A stretch of DNA of 64,000 bases from Dyella thiooxydans (GTDB lineage: Bacteria > Pseudomonadota > Gammaproteobacteria > Xanthomonadales > Rhodanobacteraceae), in contig NZ_CP014841.1 in NCBI RefSeq assembly GCF_001641285.1, positions 1,612,001-1,676,000 on the forward strand, read 5' to 3'. The notes under the pieces were generated by a model. That model did not search any database. It had not been told where the DNA came from and saw nothing but the letters and a program-made list of their open reading frames with translations. Made by a program: the position numbers and the translations under genes. Positions 36,791 to 46,239 of the stretch are shown here, piece after piece; the first letter of the stretch is position 1, and every line of letters starts with the position of its first letter.

Positions 36791-39268
36791 TCAGAAATCC
36801 TGGGTAAAGCGCACGCCGATCGTCCGTGGCTGGTTGGTCACCGTATAGACCTGGCCGTTCGGATACTGCGGCACCACGCCGTGCGCGGCGCACACCGATT
36901 CGGCGCACTCGGTGTACTTGTACAACGCGGCACGCTTGTCGAACACGTTGTTCACGTACACGTTCACCGAGAAGCTCGCCCAGTTGTAGCCCGCCGAGAG
37001 GTCCAGCGTGGTGTAGGCCGGCATGTCCCCGACCAGGCTGTTCTCGAGCGTGCGCAGATCCGACCGGCGCTTGCCCACGTGCACCACGGCTCCCTGCAGG
37101 TAGGCCTCGTTGTTGCCGACGTCCCAGGTGTATCGGGCGACCAGGTTGCCCTTGAACTTCGGGGTCACCGGCAACTGGCTGCCCTTCGGAGCTTCCGGCG
37201 TGGCGCAGGCGGTCACCGGCTTGCCGTTGGCATCGGTATAGCCGCAGTAGTTCGCCGTGAGCTTGGCGTCGTAGAACGCCACGCCACCGCTCAGCTGCAG
37301 GTTGTAGGTGGCCGCCCAGTTCAGCTCCGTCTCCATGCCGCGGACCTGGGCCTGGTTGGCGTTTCGGATCTCGGTCAGGCCGTTGGCGCCGAGGATGCTG
37401 AACTGGAAGTCCTTCCAGTCCTCCTGGAATACCGAGCCGTTGAACGACAGCCGGTTGTTGAGCCAGGTGGTCTTCCAGCCCAGCTCGTAGTTGGTGAGGT
37501 AATCCGACTTGTACGGCGGCAGCGAGCCGCGGCGGTTGATGCCGCCGGGACGATAGCCTTCCGAACGGGTGGCGTAGACCATCTTGGTCGGCGAGATGTT
37601 CCAGGTCAGGTTGATCTTGCCGAGCGATCCGGTCTCCTTGACGTTCTTGTTGAAGTCCAGGCAGGGCGCGCCACGGAACGGCGTGGGCGAAATGCAGCCC
37701 GCCTGGCCGTAGCTCGAACTCGGCGAGAAGCCGGAACTGAAGCCGTAGAAGCCGCCCAGGCTGTTGTCGGCGCGGAAGTAACGTCCACCGATGGTCGCGG
37801 TCAGGGTGTCGGGAATGAGGTCGTAGGACAGCTCGCCGAACACCGCCTCGTCCTTGTCGGTACGCACCTGCTCGGTCAGCCAGATGGTGTTCGGCCAGCC
37901 CGGTACCGTCAGCGCATCGGACAGGCCGTTGATCATGTAGCGCTGTTCGATGTCGTGTACCGACTTTTCCCAGAACAGGCCACCGACCGCGCGCAGGCGA
38001 CTGTCCTTCGGCGAGGCCAGGCGCAGCTCGTGGCTGTCCATGGTGTAGTGGTCCTTGCCGATGATGTACTGCGACGGATTGATCAGCGCTCCGCTGTTGT
38101 CGTAGATGTAGGTGCCGTAGCCGGCCAGCGTGTCGTACCAGAACGAGTAGTCGCTGTAATCGTTGTGCTCTTCCTGGTTGCGCTTGAGGTGCGCGTAGGC
38201 ATAGGTCAGGTCGAAATTGCCGATCTTGCCCTGCACCGTCATCGCCGCCTGCCACCAGCGGTCGGTCTGCCACTCGGGGTAGAAGTGAGAGATCGCCAGA
38301 TCGCCAAGCGCGGTGTCGCTGGCCATGTTGCCGTTGGCGGTGGTCTTCTGGCCCATGAAGGTGCCGTCGATCGACCAGTCGTCGTTGAGATTGACCCGCA
38401 ACGCGGCGCGTCCGCCGTTGGTGGTGTTGTCGTTGTAGTGGTTCTTGGCGGCGTGCGTGCACACCATCAGGCTGCTCGGCGTGCACGAGGAGGTATTGCT
38501 GACCGTACCGCCCCAGCTCGGATAGGTGCGGGTGCCGGGGATGTTGTCGACGTAACCCGCGTCACGCTCGTGCCAGCCGACCAGGCGGATCGCGGCATTC
38601 GAGGAGATCGGCACGTTGAGCATGCCCTCGGCCAGGTTGCCGATGCCGCCGTTGGCCACCGTGTCGACGCCCGCGGTGTAGCTGGCCGCGAAGCCCTGCG
38701 GATCGGGCTTGTTGGTGATGATGCGCAGGGCACCGGACTGGGCGCTGGCGCCGTAGAGCGAGCCCTGCGGGCCGGCCAGCACCTCGACGCGGGCGATGTC
38801 GTACATGTGGATGTCGAGCGGACCGGTCACGGTGGTGACGGGCTGTTCGTCCAGGTACACGCCGACGCTGGGCCGCGAGCCGGAGTGGTTGCCGTCACCG
38901 CCGCTGGCGATGCCGCGCATGTAGATCTCCGAGAATCCCGGTGCGGCACTCTGGTAGGACACGCTCGGCAGGTACTTCACGTAGTCGTCGAAGCTGTTGA
39001 TGTGCAGCTGCTCGATCTTCTCGGTACCCAGCACCTGGATGCTGATCGGCACCTTCTGCAGATTTTCCGTGCGCTTCTGCGCGGTCACCGTGACGGTGCT
39101 GAGCTGGGCCACCTTCTGGTCTTTCGGCGGCGTGGCGGACGACGGCGCGCTGGCGTCCTGCGCGAACGCCGGTGCGGCGATCGCCAGGCAGATGGCAGCG
39201 GCCAACGGCATGCGGGACAGGCGCCTGCGCGCAGCCCCGGAGGCTGGTGTATTTCGGTGTCGATGCAT
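36791..39268 (-). CDS. TonB-dependent outer-membrane receptor
   Basis: An 825-residue receptor with a signal peptide ending near AFAQD (residue 36), a TonB box-like STVTVTAQKR near 57-66, a plug domain (VEVLAGPQGSLYGASAQSGA) and a 22-strand barrel ending in a terminal Phe. The sequence is of the Fe-independent (CirA/IroN-like, large Sphingomonad/Xanthomonad) group, so the ligand may be a glycan, peptide or other small molecule. GGAGGGGAACCG precedes the ATG. It lies 44 bp behind the TPR-sulfotransferase gene and is probably co-transcribed with it. Confidence 0.92.
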   Translation of the reverse strand: MHRHRNTPASGAARRRLSRMPLAAAICLAIAAPAFAQDASAPSSATPPKDQKVAQLSTVTVTAQKRTENLQKVPISIQVLGTEKIEQLHINSFDDYVKYLPSVSYQSAAPGFSEIYMRGIASGGDGNHSGSRPSVGVYLDEQPVTTVTGPLDIHMYDIARVEVLAGPQGSLYGASAQSGALRIITNKPDPQGFAASYTAGVDTVANGGIGNLAEGMLNVPISSNAAIRLVGWHERDAGYVDNIPGTRTYPSWGGTVSNTSSCTPSSLMVCTHAAKNHYNDNTTNGGRAALRVNLNDDWSIDGTFMGQKTTANGNMASDTALGDLAISHFYPEWQTDRWWQAAMTVQGKIGNFDLTYAYAHLKRNQEEHNDYSDYSFWYDTLAGYGTYIYDNSGALINPSQYIIGKDHYTMDSHELRLASPKDSRLRAVGGLFWEKSVHDIEQRYMINGLSDALTVPGWPNTIWLTEQVRTDKDEAVFGELSYDLIPDTLTATIGGRYFRADNSLGGFYGFSSGFSPSSSYGQAGCISPTPFRGAPCLDFNKNVKETGSLGKINLTWNISPTKMVYATRSEGYRPGGINRRGSLPPYKSDYLTNYELGWKTTWLNNRLSFNGSVFQEDWKDFQFSILGANGLTEIRNANQAQVRGMETELNWAATYNLQLSGGVAFYDAKLTANYCGYTDANGKPVTACATPEAPKGSQLPVTPKFKGNLVARYTWDVGNNEAYLQGAVVHVGKRRSDLRTLENSLVGDMPAYTTLDLSAGYNWASFSVNVYVNNVFDKRAALYKYTECAESVCAAHGVVPQYPNGQVYTVTNQPRTIGVRFTQDF

Positions 39269-39312
39269 CGGTTCCCCTCCCAAAAAGAGACAATTCCCCA
39301 AACGGCCCTTGA

Positions 39313-41337
39313 CTACGCTCCCTCTTGATCCGGCACCCCGGGATACGCCCGGAGCACCGCTCCCAAACCCTGCTCGAGCGGTCCCAGCCAGGGCGCGTAA
39401 TGCCGCCACTGGTCCACGCCCTCGCGATAGATCGGCCGGCGCACCTGCTCGGAGCTGGCGGTTCGCACCGCGCGCTCGTTCTCGAAGAAGCGCAGGCACG
39501 CCTCCTCGAACGGCAGGCCGCAGTGCGCCAGCAAGCGGCGCACCTCCCCTTCGGTGTCCTCGACCATGTTCTCGTAGATGACCCGGTGCACCCGACCCGG
39601 CAGCACGGCGTCGAAATGCGCCATCAGCCGCACGTAATCGGCGTAGTAGCGGGCCAGGTCCTCGAGCCGGTAGCTGAAGCTCTGGCCACGCGCGAAATGC
39701 TGCTTGAAGCCGGAGAAGCAGCACGCCATCGGATGCCGCCGCGCATCGATGATGATCGCGTTGGGCAGCATCAGGTGGATCAGCCCGATGTGCATGAAAT
39801 TGTTCGGCATCTTGTCGATGAACAGCGGTGCCGGCGTCTTGCGCTGGATCCGCGTGTGCGCCAGGTAGCGCTCGCCCAGCTCGCGCAGCGCGTCGGCGTC
39901 GAGCCGGGCCAGCGCGTCGTGGTAGGGCATCGGACTGTCGCCCTCGACCTGCTCGCGTAGCAGCCGGGTGATCGATGTGATCTCCGGCAGCTCCATCGTG
40001 CCCTCGACCTGGCTGTGGCTGGACAGGATCTGCTCGATCAGGGTGGAACCGGAACGCGGCAGGCCGACGATGAAGATCGGGTCCCGCGCGGTGCTGCCGC
40101 TGCCGGCGCGCTCGGCGAAGAACTCGCGCGTGTAATGGCTCGCGATGTGTTCGACCCGCGCGTGCGTATCGTCGGCGCTGTAGTGGAGCTGGCCGTGACG
40201 GCGGGCGTTGCCCGCGGCGTAGTGGCGGAACGACGCCTCGTAATCGGCGGCGTCCTCCAGCGCCTTGCCCAGCGCGAAGTCCAGATGCAGGCGGTCGTCG
40301 TCGGACAGGTCGGTGCGCGCGAGCTGCGCGCGCATCGTCGCCATGTCCGCCTCGGTGAAGCGGAAAGTCTTGAGGTTGGCCAGGCTCCACCAGACTTCGC
40401 CGAACGACGGCGTCATCGCCAGCGCCCGCCGGTAGGCCTCGATCGCGCGATCGGTGAGGCCGGCAGTCTTCAGCGCGTGGCCGTAGCTCATCCACACCGG
40501 GGCATTGTCCGGGTACTCGGCCAGCAGCCCGGCGTAAAGGTCGATCGCCGTGTGGTAGTCGCCGGTGCGGCACAACACCACGGCCTTGAGGTTGCGGTGT
40601 GCCGGGTGCTTCGGCTCGGCGGCAAGCAGGCGCTCGAGCTCGACCAGCGCCTGCTCCGGCAGGTTGGCCCGGTGCAGCAGCAGGGCGTAGTTCTGCCGGG
40701 CGGCATGGAAGGCCGGGGCCAGTTCCAGGCAGCGCTCGAGCAGCAAACGGGCTTCGTCGGTGCGCCCGACCCGGGCCGCCAGCTCGGCGAACATGCGGAT
40801 CGCCACCACATCGGTGGGCGCCTCGCGCAGATGCTGGCGCAGCATGGCCTCGGCCTCGGGAATGCGCTCGTCGGCCAGAGCGGCCCCCGCCGCCATCAGC
40901 CGCGGATCGGTGGCGGCATGCCGCACGTGCCCGAGATACGCCTCGGCGGCCGCATCCGCGTCGCCGGCATCGAGCAGCCGATCGGCCAGCACGCGCCAGG
41001 CCTGCGGCAGGTCCGGCTTCAATGCCACCGCACGGCGCAGCGCGGCGATCGCATCGTCCAGGCGGCCGGCCTGGCTCAGCGCCAGGCCCAGCTCGAACTG
41101 CACCGCCGCCCACTTCGGCTGCGAGGCCGCCAGCGGCTCCAGCACGGCCAGCGCGCCAGCCAGGTTGCCTTGCGCCGCACGCGCCGCCGCCAGCAGTTGC
41201 AGCGTGGGCGGATGCTCCGGCACGGCCTTGAGGATCTCCCCCGCCTGCGCCTCGGCCATCGCGGGGTCGCGGGCCAGCAGGCGCCCGGCGTGCGCCAGTG
41301 CCTGCTCCAGCGAGCCGGTGGCCGCGGCCGCCGTCAC
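39313..41337 (-). CDS. TPR-repeat sulfotransferase family protein
   Basis: A 674-residue protein. The N-terminal ~380 residues are tetratricopeptide repeats (for example LEQALAHAGRLL, LGLALSQAGRLDDAIAALRRA). The C-terminal ~280 residues are a sulfotransferase domain with the PAPS-binding loop VGLPRSGSTLIEQIL and a conserved DKMPNNF motif. No signal peptide is seen. This pairing with a TonB receptor recurs in Xanthomonadales and related groups, but the sulfated substrate is unknown. Confidence 0.9.
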   Translation of the reverse strand: MTAAAATGSLEQALAHAGRLLARDPAMAEAQAGEILKAVPEHPPTLQLLAAARAAQGNLAGALAVLEPLAASQPKWAAVQFELGLALSQAGRLDDAIAALRRAVALKPDLPQAWRVLADRLLDAGDADAAAEAYLGHVRHAATDPRLMAAGAALADERIPEAEAMLRQHLREAPTDVVAIRMFAELAARVGRTDEARLLLERCLELAPAFHAARQNYALLLHRANLPEQALVELERLLAAEPKHPAHRNLKAVVLCRTGDYHTAIDLYAGLLAEYPDNAPVWMSYGHALKTAGLTDRAIEAYRRALAMTPSFGEVWWSLANLKTFRFTEADMATMRAQLARTDLSDDDRLHLDFALGKALEDAADYEASFRHYAAGNARRHGQLHYSADDTHARVEHIASHYTREFFAERAGSGSTARDPIFIVGLPRSGSTLIEQILSSHSQVEGTMELPEITSITRLLREQVEGDSPMPYHDALARLDADALRELGERYLAHTRIQRKTPAPLFIDKMPNNFMHIGLIHLMLPNAIIIDARRHPMACCFSGFKQHFARGQSFSYRLEDLARYYADYVRLMAHFDAVLPGRVHRVIYENMVEDTEGEVRRLLAHCGLPFEEACLRFFENERAVRTASSEQVRRPIYREGVDQWRHYAPWLGPLEQGLGAVLRAYPGVPDQEGA

Positions 41338-41399
41338 CGGAGGTACCGCGATGCGGAGGACGTCAGGGGCGTGGCACGGGACATGGTGGCGGCGGCTCC

Positions 41400-42800
41400 T
41401 TACAAGTTTTTAAGCAATCTATAGTCGAAATCGAGCGACTGGTAGTAGGACTTCACCAGAATGCGTTCGTCCTGCCCGTGCGAGCGGTCGTCGTCCACGT
41501 CGTAGGGGATGCCGTTGAACACGTAGGACGGCATCCCGGCCGCCCGCAGGAACACGCTGTCCGAGGCACCGGCGGACATGTACGGCGACACCGGCATGGC
41601 ATGCCCCCAGACCGCCTTCGCCGTCCGTGCGACCTGCGCGAACAGCGCCGGATCGATCGGACTGGGCGGACTGGCCGGCGCCGGGGCGACCGGCGCCACC
41701 TCGATCTGCGGATCGTCCAGCGCCTGCCGGATCGCCGCCTCGACCTGCGCCGGTGGCTCGTCCGGCAGGATGCGGCAATTCACCGTGGCCCGGGCCATCT
41801 GCGGCAACGCGTTCTCCGCATCGCCGCCAGCCAGCAGGGTCGGTACACAGGTCGTGCGCAGGTGGGCGTTGTTGTAGGGGCTGGAGGCGGCCAGCCGCTG
41901 CATTGCCGCGGGATCGGACGGATCGTGGGCGACCGCGCGCATGTCGGCCGCGGTCGAGCCGGTATACAGCGTGGCCAGCTGCGCGTAGTAGCCGCGCGTG
42001 GCCGAGTTGGTATGCAGCGGGAACTCGAGCTTGGACAGCCGCATCAGTCCCGCGGCGAGCCGGTAGATCGCGTTGTCCGGGGTCGGCAGCGAGCTGTGCC
42101 CGCCGGGGTTGCGCACGGTCAGGGTGTAGCTGGCATAGACCTTTTCGGCGGTTTCCACCGCGACGACCTCGGGCCGGCCGTTGCGGATCTCCGGGCCACC
42201 GCCGTCGACGTTGATCGAGTACTGCGAGCGGATCAGTTCCGGACGATGCGCCAGCAGCCACTGGATGCCGTTGGACTTGCCGTCCTCCTCACCCGCGGTG
42301 AGCGCCAGGATGTAGTCGCCCTTCGGCTTGAAGCCTTCCTGGTGCAAGCGCAGCAGGGTGGCGACCAGGCCGGCGCCGGCGCCCTTGATGTCCATGGTGC
42401 CGCGGCCGTAGTAATAGCCGTCCTTTTCGGTCAGCTTGAACGGCTGGAAGTGCCAGTCCTGCGGCAACGCCTCGACCACGTCCAGGTGCGCCAGCAGCAG
42501 CACCGGTTCGCGCTGGCCCTGCCCGCGCAGGCGCACCACCAGGTTGCGCCGCTTCGGATCGTCGCCCACCACCTGCACGTCCGCCGCCGGAAACCCGGCC
42601 TTGAGGAAACGCTGCGCCAGCGCCTCGGCCAGCACCGTGGTGCTGCCGTGCTCGGAGGTGGTGTCGGTGCCGATCATCTGCACCAGCAGATCGTGCGCCA
42701 GCGCCCGCTCACCCGCCGGCACCGGGTCGGCGGCCTGCGCGGCCCACGGCAGCACCACGCCCAGGGCGAGAGGAAGGGCACGACGGAGGATTCGGCTCAT
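41400..42800 (-). CDS. Exported M20 family peptidase
   Basis: A 466-residue zinc peptidase with a signal peptide (cleavage near AAQAAD). Metal and catalytic residues are visible: AHLDVV, GTMDIKG, the EE pair in TAGEEDG, NVDGGGP and a late histidine in SHGQDE. The family hydrolyses di- and tripeptides or N-acyl amino acids. It overlaps the thiolase gene by ATGA, so it is part of the IclR-thiolase operon. Confidence 0.9.
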   Translation of the reverse strand: MSRILRRALPLALGVVLPWAAQAADPVPAGERALAHDLLVQMIGTDTTSEHGSTTVLAEALAQRFLKAGFPAADVQVVGDDPKRRNLVVRLRGQGQREPVLLLAHLDVVEALPQDWHFQPFKLTEKDGYYYGRGTMDIKGAGAGLVATLLRLHQEGFKPKGDYILALTAGEEDGKSNGIQWLLAHRPELIRSQYSINVDGGGPEIRNGRPEVVAVETAEKVYASYTLTVRNPGGHSSLPTPDNAIYRLAAGLMRLSKLEFPLHTNSATRGYYAQLATLYTGSTAADMRAVAHDPSDPAAMQRLAASSPYNNAHLRTTCVPTLLAGGDAENALPQMARATVNCRILPDEPPAQVEAAIRQALDDPQIEVAPVAPAPASPPSPIDPALFAQVARTAKAVWGHAMPVSPYMSAGASDSVFLRAAGMPSYVFNGIPYDVDDDRSHGQDERILVKSYYQSLDFDYRLLKNL

Positions 42801-43993
42801 GGACGCTCCAGGATCAGGGCGAGGCCCTGGCCGACGCCCACGCAGAGGCTGACCAGGGCACGTTGCTGACGGTGCCGACGCAGCGCGAACGCCGCGGTCA
42901 TCGCCAGCCGGGCGCCGCTGGCGCCGAGCGGATGACCGAGCGCGATCGCACCACCGTTGGCGTTGACATGCTCCGCGTCGTCGGCGAGGCCGAGCGCACG
43001 CGTGCAGGCCAGCACCTGCGCGGCGAAAGCCTCGTTGATCTCGATGCGGTCGAAGTCGGACAGGCGCTGGCCGGTGCGCGCCAGCAGCTTGCGGATCGCC
43101 GGCACCGGGCCGATGCCCATGGTGCGTGGCGCGACGCCGGCCGAGGCCATGCCGGCGACGCGCGCCAGCGGCTCCAGGCCGAAGCGCTCGACCGCCGCGC
43201 CGGATGCCAGCAGCAGCGCCGCAGCGCCGTCGTTGAGGCCGGAAGCGTTGCCGGCGGTGATGCTGGTATCCGGTCCCAGCAGCGGCTTGAGCTTGTCCAG
43301 TTGCCCGGCGGTCGTGGCCGGACGGGGATGCTCGTCCACCGCGACCAGCTCGCCATCCTTGCCCACCGGCACCGCCGTGATCTCCTCGGCCAGCCAGCCC
43401 TCGGCCTGCGCATGCGTCGTGCGCGCCTGGCTGCGCAGTGCATAGGCGTCCTGGCTGGCGCGATCGATGCCGTGTTCGCGGGCGAGGTTCTCCGCGGTCT
43501 GCGTCATCGAGTCCACGCCGTAGCCGGCGCGCATCGCCGGGTTGACCAGCCGCCAGCCCAGCACGGTGTCCTCCAGTTGCTGGCCACGCGCGAAGGCGGC
43601 ATCCGCCTTGGCCATGACGTAGGGCGCGCGGGTCATGCTCTCCACGCCGCCGGCGATCACCAGTTCGGCCTCGCCGCAGGCGATCGCGCGGGCCGCCTGC
43701 CCCACCGCCTCCAGGCCCGAGGCGCACAGCCGGTTGACCGTCACACCCGGCACCTCCGGCGGCAGCCCTGAAAGCAGCGCGGCCATGCGTGCCACGTTGC
43801 GGTTGTCTTCGCCGGCCTGGTTGGCGCAGCCGAGGATCACCTCGTCGATCATGGCCGGATCGAGCTGCGGGTACCGCGCCAGCAAGGCGTGGATCGGCAG
43901 CGCCGCAAGGTCGTCGGTGCGGATGCCGGCCAGCGCGCCGCCCAAGCGGCCGAACGGCGTGCGCGTCGCGTCCACCAGGAAGGCGTTACGCAT
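42797..43993 (-). CDS. PcaF-like beta-ketoadipyl-CoA thiolase
   Basis: A 398-residue thiolase with C90 ([11 protein letters not shown]), H354 (GHPLGASG) and C384 (SLCVGVGQG). The block [22 protein letters not shown] is characteristic of 3-oxoadipyl-CoA thiolases, which split 3-oxoadipyl-CoA into succinyl-CoA and acetyl-CoA. It overlaps the IclR gene by 8 bases and the M20 peptidase gene by 4. Neighbouring CoA-transferase genes supply the matching upstream step. Confidence 0.9.
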   Translation of the reverse strand: MRNAFLVDATRTPFGRLGGALAGIRTDDLAALPIHALLARYPQLDPAMIDEVILGCANQAGEDNRNVARMAALLSGLPPEVPGVTVNRLCASGLEAVGQAARAIACGEAELVIAGGVESMTRAPYVMAKADAAFARGQQLEDTVLGWRLVNPAMRAGYGVDSMTQTAENLAREHGIDRASQDAYALRSQARTTHAQAEGWLAEEITAVPVGKDGELVAVDEHPRPATTAGQLDKLKPLLGPDTSITAGNASGLNDGAAALLLASGAAVERFGLEPLARVAGMASAGVAPRTMGIGPVPAIRKLLARTGQRLSDFDRIEINEAFAAQVLACTRALGLADDAEHVNANGGAIALGHPLGASGARLAMTAAFALRRHRQQRALVSLCVGVGQGLALILERP

Positions 43994-44822
43994 AAGCCCC
44001 CCGGATCGCCTGCTGCGGCAGCCAGCCGCCGCGGGCGATCGCCTGCTGCACCGCCGCCTGCGTCTCGCGCAGCGCCGGCAGGATCTCCTTCAGCGCGCGC
44101 TTCGGCGCGTCCTCGCTGTACGGCATGCCGACGTTGAGCGCGGCGACCGTGCTGCCGTCGGCAGCGCGGATCGGCACCGCGATCGAGCACAGCCCGTGCT
44201 CCAGCTCGCGCGACACCAGCGCATAGCCCTGCTTGCGCACGCGGGCCAGTTCGGCCTTCAGCGCGCCGACCGTGTGCAGCGTCTGCGGCGTATAGGCGCG
44301 GAAGGTCTGTCCCTCCATCCACGCGGCCAGCGCGTCGTCGTCCAGGTCGGCCAGGATCGCCCGCCCCATCGAGGTGGCGAACGCCGGCAGCCGCGCGCCC
44401 ACGCCCAGCGCCACGCTCATCACGCGGCGCACCGGCACGCGCAGCACGTAGACGATGTCCTGGCCGTCAAGCACCGCCATCGAGCAGCTCTCGCCGACGC
44501 GGTGCGACAACTGCTCCAGGCTCTGCTGGGCCAGCTCGGTGAGGTCGAGCGAAGTGAGGTAGCTGTAGCCCAGCTCCAGCACGCGCGGGGTCAGGAAGAA
44601 GCTGCGTCCGCGACTGCCGACGTAACCCAGATGCTGCAGCGTCAGCAGCAGCCGGCGCGCCACCGCGCGCGACAGCCCGATGCGCTCGGCCACCTGCGAC
44701 AGGCTCGGGCTGGGCATCTCGTGGTCGAACGCCCGCAGCACCTGCAGGCCGCGCGCCAGCGACTGCACGTAGTCGGGACTTTCCTCGAAGGGTTGGGAGG
44801 CCATCGGCTCGCTTGGGTCCAT
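43986..44822 (-). CDS. IclR family regulator, PcaR/PobR-like
   Basis: A 278-residue regulator with an N-terminal winged HTH (LSQVAERIGLSRAVARRLLLTLQHLGYV, residues about 40-70) and a C-terminal effector-binding domain (MGRAILA, GLCSIAVPIR, AALNVGMP). The sequence is close to the Pca regulon subgroup that senses beta-ketoadipate or related acids. It starts at 44822, opposite the aminotransferase operon, with a palindromic operator in the 87-bp gap; an ATG at 44804 is an alternative start. Confidence 0.9.
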   Translation of the reverse strand: MDPSEPMASQPFEESPDYVQSLARGLQVLRAFDHEMPSPSLSQVAERIGLSRAVARRLLLTLQHLGYVGSRGRSFFLTPRVLELGYSYLTSLDLTELAQQSLEQLSHRVGESCSMAVLDGQDIVYVLRVPVRRVMSVALGVGARLPAFATSMGRAILADLDDDALAAWMEGQTFRAYTPQTLHTVGALKAELARVRKQGYALVSRELEHGLCSIAVPIRAADGSTVAALNVGMPYSEDAPKRALKEILPALRETQAAVQQAIARGGWLPQQAIRGAYA

Positions 44823-44871
44823 TGACAGGCCGAGCGTAGAAGCATTCCAATGAGTTCGCAATACGAATTCT

Positions 44872-44888
44872 TGTTCGATTATCGAACA
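44872..44888. promoter_or_regulatory. Perfect 17-bp palindrome, probable IclR/PcaR-type operator
   Basis: TGTTCGAT-T-ATCGAACA, eight bases each side of a central T. It resembles the TGTTCGATAATCGCACA boxes described for PcaR/PcaU/PobR regulators. It lies between the divergent IclR and aminotransferase genes, where an operator for both would be expected. Confidence 0.75.
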
Positions 44889-44909
44889 TTTATCGGGGGA
44901 GAGCGTGGC

Positions 44910-46229
44910 GTGAGCAACGAACGCGACAGCGTGCTGCACAGCTGGTGTGTACCGTCGACGTGGCAGGCGCCCACCGTGGTCAGCGGGCGTGGCGCCCACC
45001 TCGAGCTGGCCGATGGCCGGCGCGTGCTCGACATGAGCAGCCTGGCCGAGTGCAGCAACCTGGGCCACCAGCATCCGGCGGTGGTGCAGGCGATCCGCGA
45101 ACAGGCCGAGCAGCTGTGCTTCGTCACCGCCGCGTGGGGGGCCGAACCGCGCAAGGCGCTGGCCGAGGCACTGCTGGAGAAATCCGGCTTCGACGGCGGC
45201 CGGGTGTTCTTCACCCTGGCCGGTGCCGACGCCAACGAGAATGCGGTGAAGTTCGCGCGCCTGGCCAGCGGCCTGCCGCGTGGACACATCGTGGCGCGCG
45301 AGCGCTCCTACCACGGCGCCAGCTACGCCGGCATGGCGCTGTCCGGCGATGCGCGCACCAGCGACCAGGTCGACGCCGAGGCCTTCGGCGTGATCCGCGT
45401 GCCGGCGCCGTACGCCTACCGCTGTCCGTTCGGCAGCACCGACGACGACAGTTGCGGCCGGCTCGCCGCCGACGCCGTGGGCGAGGCGATCGACCGCGCC
45501 GGTGCGGACACCGTCGCCGCCGTGCTGATGGAACCGAACGCCGGCACCAACGGCATCGTCGCCCCGGACAGCTACTGGCCCGCCCTGCGCGCGGCGACCC
45601 GCGAACGCGGCGTGCACCTGATCGCCGACGAGGTGATGAGCGGTTTCGGCCGCTGCGGCGAGTGGTTCGCCTGGCAGCGCCACGGCGAAGCCGGCCGCCC
45701 CGACCTGATGACGCTGGCCAAGGGCCTCACCGGCGCGCACCTGCCGCTGGGCGCGGTGCTGCTGTCGGCCGAGGTGTACGCGCGGCTGGCCGATCGCATG
45801 CTCTACACCGGCCTCACCTACTGCGGCCATCCGCTGGCCTGCGCCGCCGGCGTCGCCGCCGTGCGCGCCTACGAGGACGAGCAGTTGATCGAACGCTCGC
45901 GTCGACTCGGCGCCACGATGTTTGCCGAGCTCAAGGCGATGCAGGCACGCCACCCGGTGATCGGCGACGTGCGCGGCGGCCACGGCCTGTTCGCGGTGAT
46001 CGAGCTGGTCGCCGACCGCACCAGCCGCACGCCGCTGGCGCCGTGGCCACAGTTGCCCGCCACGCTGGGCGCGCTGCTGCGCGAGGCGATGGACGAGGGC
46101 GTTTCGCTGGCTGCCCGCGGCAACCTGCTGATCCTCGCGCCGCCGCTGGTGATCGAGGAAACCGCGCTGGCCGACGCGCTGGCGCTGATCGACCGATTGC
46201 TGGGGAAGCATTTCCCCGCCCATGCCTAA
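44910..46229 (+). CDS. Class III aminotransferase (first of two)
   Basis: A 439-residue PLP enzyme of the omega-amino acid/beta-alanine-pyruvate type, with the PLP lysine K271 (LAKGLTG) and D240 (IADEV). GTG at 44910, with GGGGGAG upstream, is preferred over ATG 44850 because the earlier start would translate the operator. It opens the plus-strand operon and is followed by an aldehyde dehydrogenase gene 10 bp on, so its product is probably a semialdehyde. The substrate is not proven. Confidence 0.88.
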   Translation: MSNERDSVLHSWCVPSTWQAPTVVSGRGAHLELADGRRVLDMSSLAECSNLGHQHPAVVQAIREQAEQLCFVTAAWGAEPRKALAEALLEKSGFDGGRVFFTLAGADANENAVKFARLASGLPRGHIVARERSYHGASYAGMALSGDARTSDQVDAEAFGVIRVPAPYAYRCPFGSTDDDSCGRLAADAVGEAIDRAGADTVAAVLMEPNAGTNGIVAPDSYWPALRAATRERGVHLIADEVMSGFGRCGEWFAWQRHGEAGRPDLMTLAKGLTGAHLPLGAVLLSAEVYARLADRMLYTGLTYCGHPLACAAGVAAVRAYEDEQLIERSRRLGATMFAELKAMQARHPVIGDVRGGHGLFAVIELVADRTSRTPLAPWPQLPATLGALLREAMDEGVSLAARGNLLILAPPLVIEETALADALALIDRLLGKHFPAHA

Positions 46230-46239
46230 AGGGGTCCCC

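Noticed and set aside
36791-41113. A 1440-codon frame covering the TonB receptor and the sulfotransferase region
   Set aside because: The upper part is out of frame with the TPR-sulfotransferase. The receptor has its own signal peptide and ribosome site at 39268.
41400-43727. M20 peptidase extended upstream to 775 residues
   Set aside because: The extra residues lie over the thiolase in another frame, and a signal peptide with an ATGA-coupled start marks the true N-terminus at 42800.
44850-44909. ATG at 44850 as the aminotransferase start
   Set aside because: It would translate the palindromic operator and has no ribosome site; GTG 44910 has GGGGGAG upstream.
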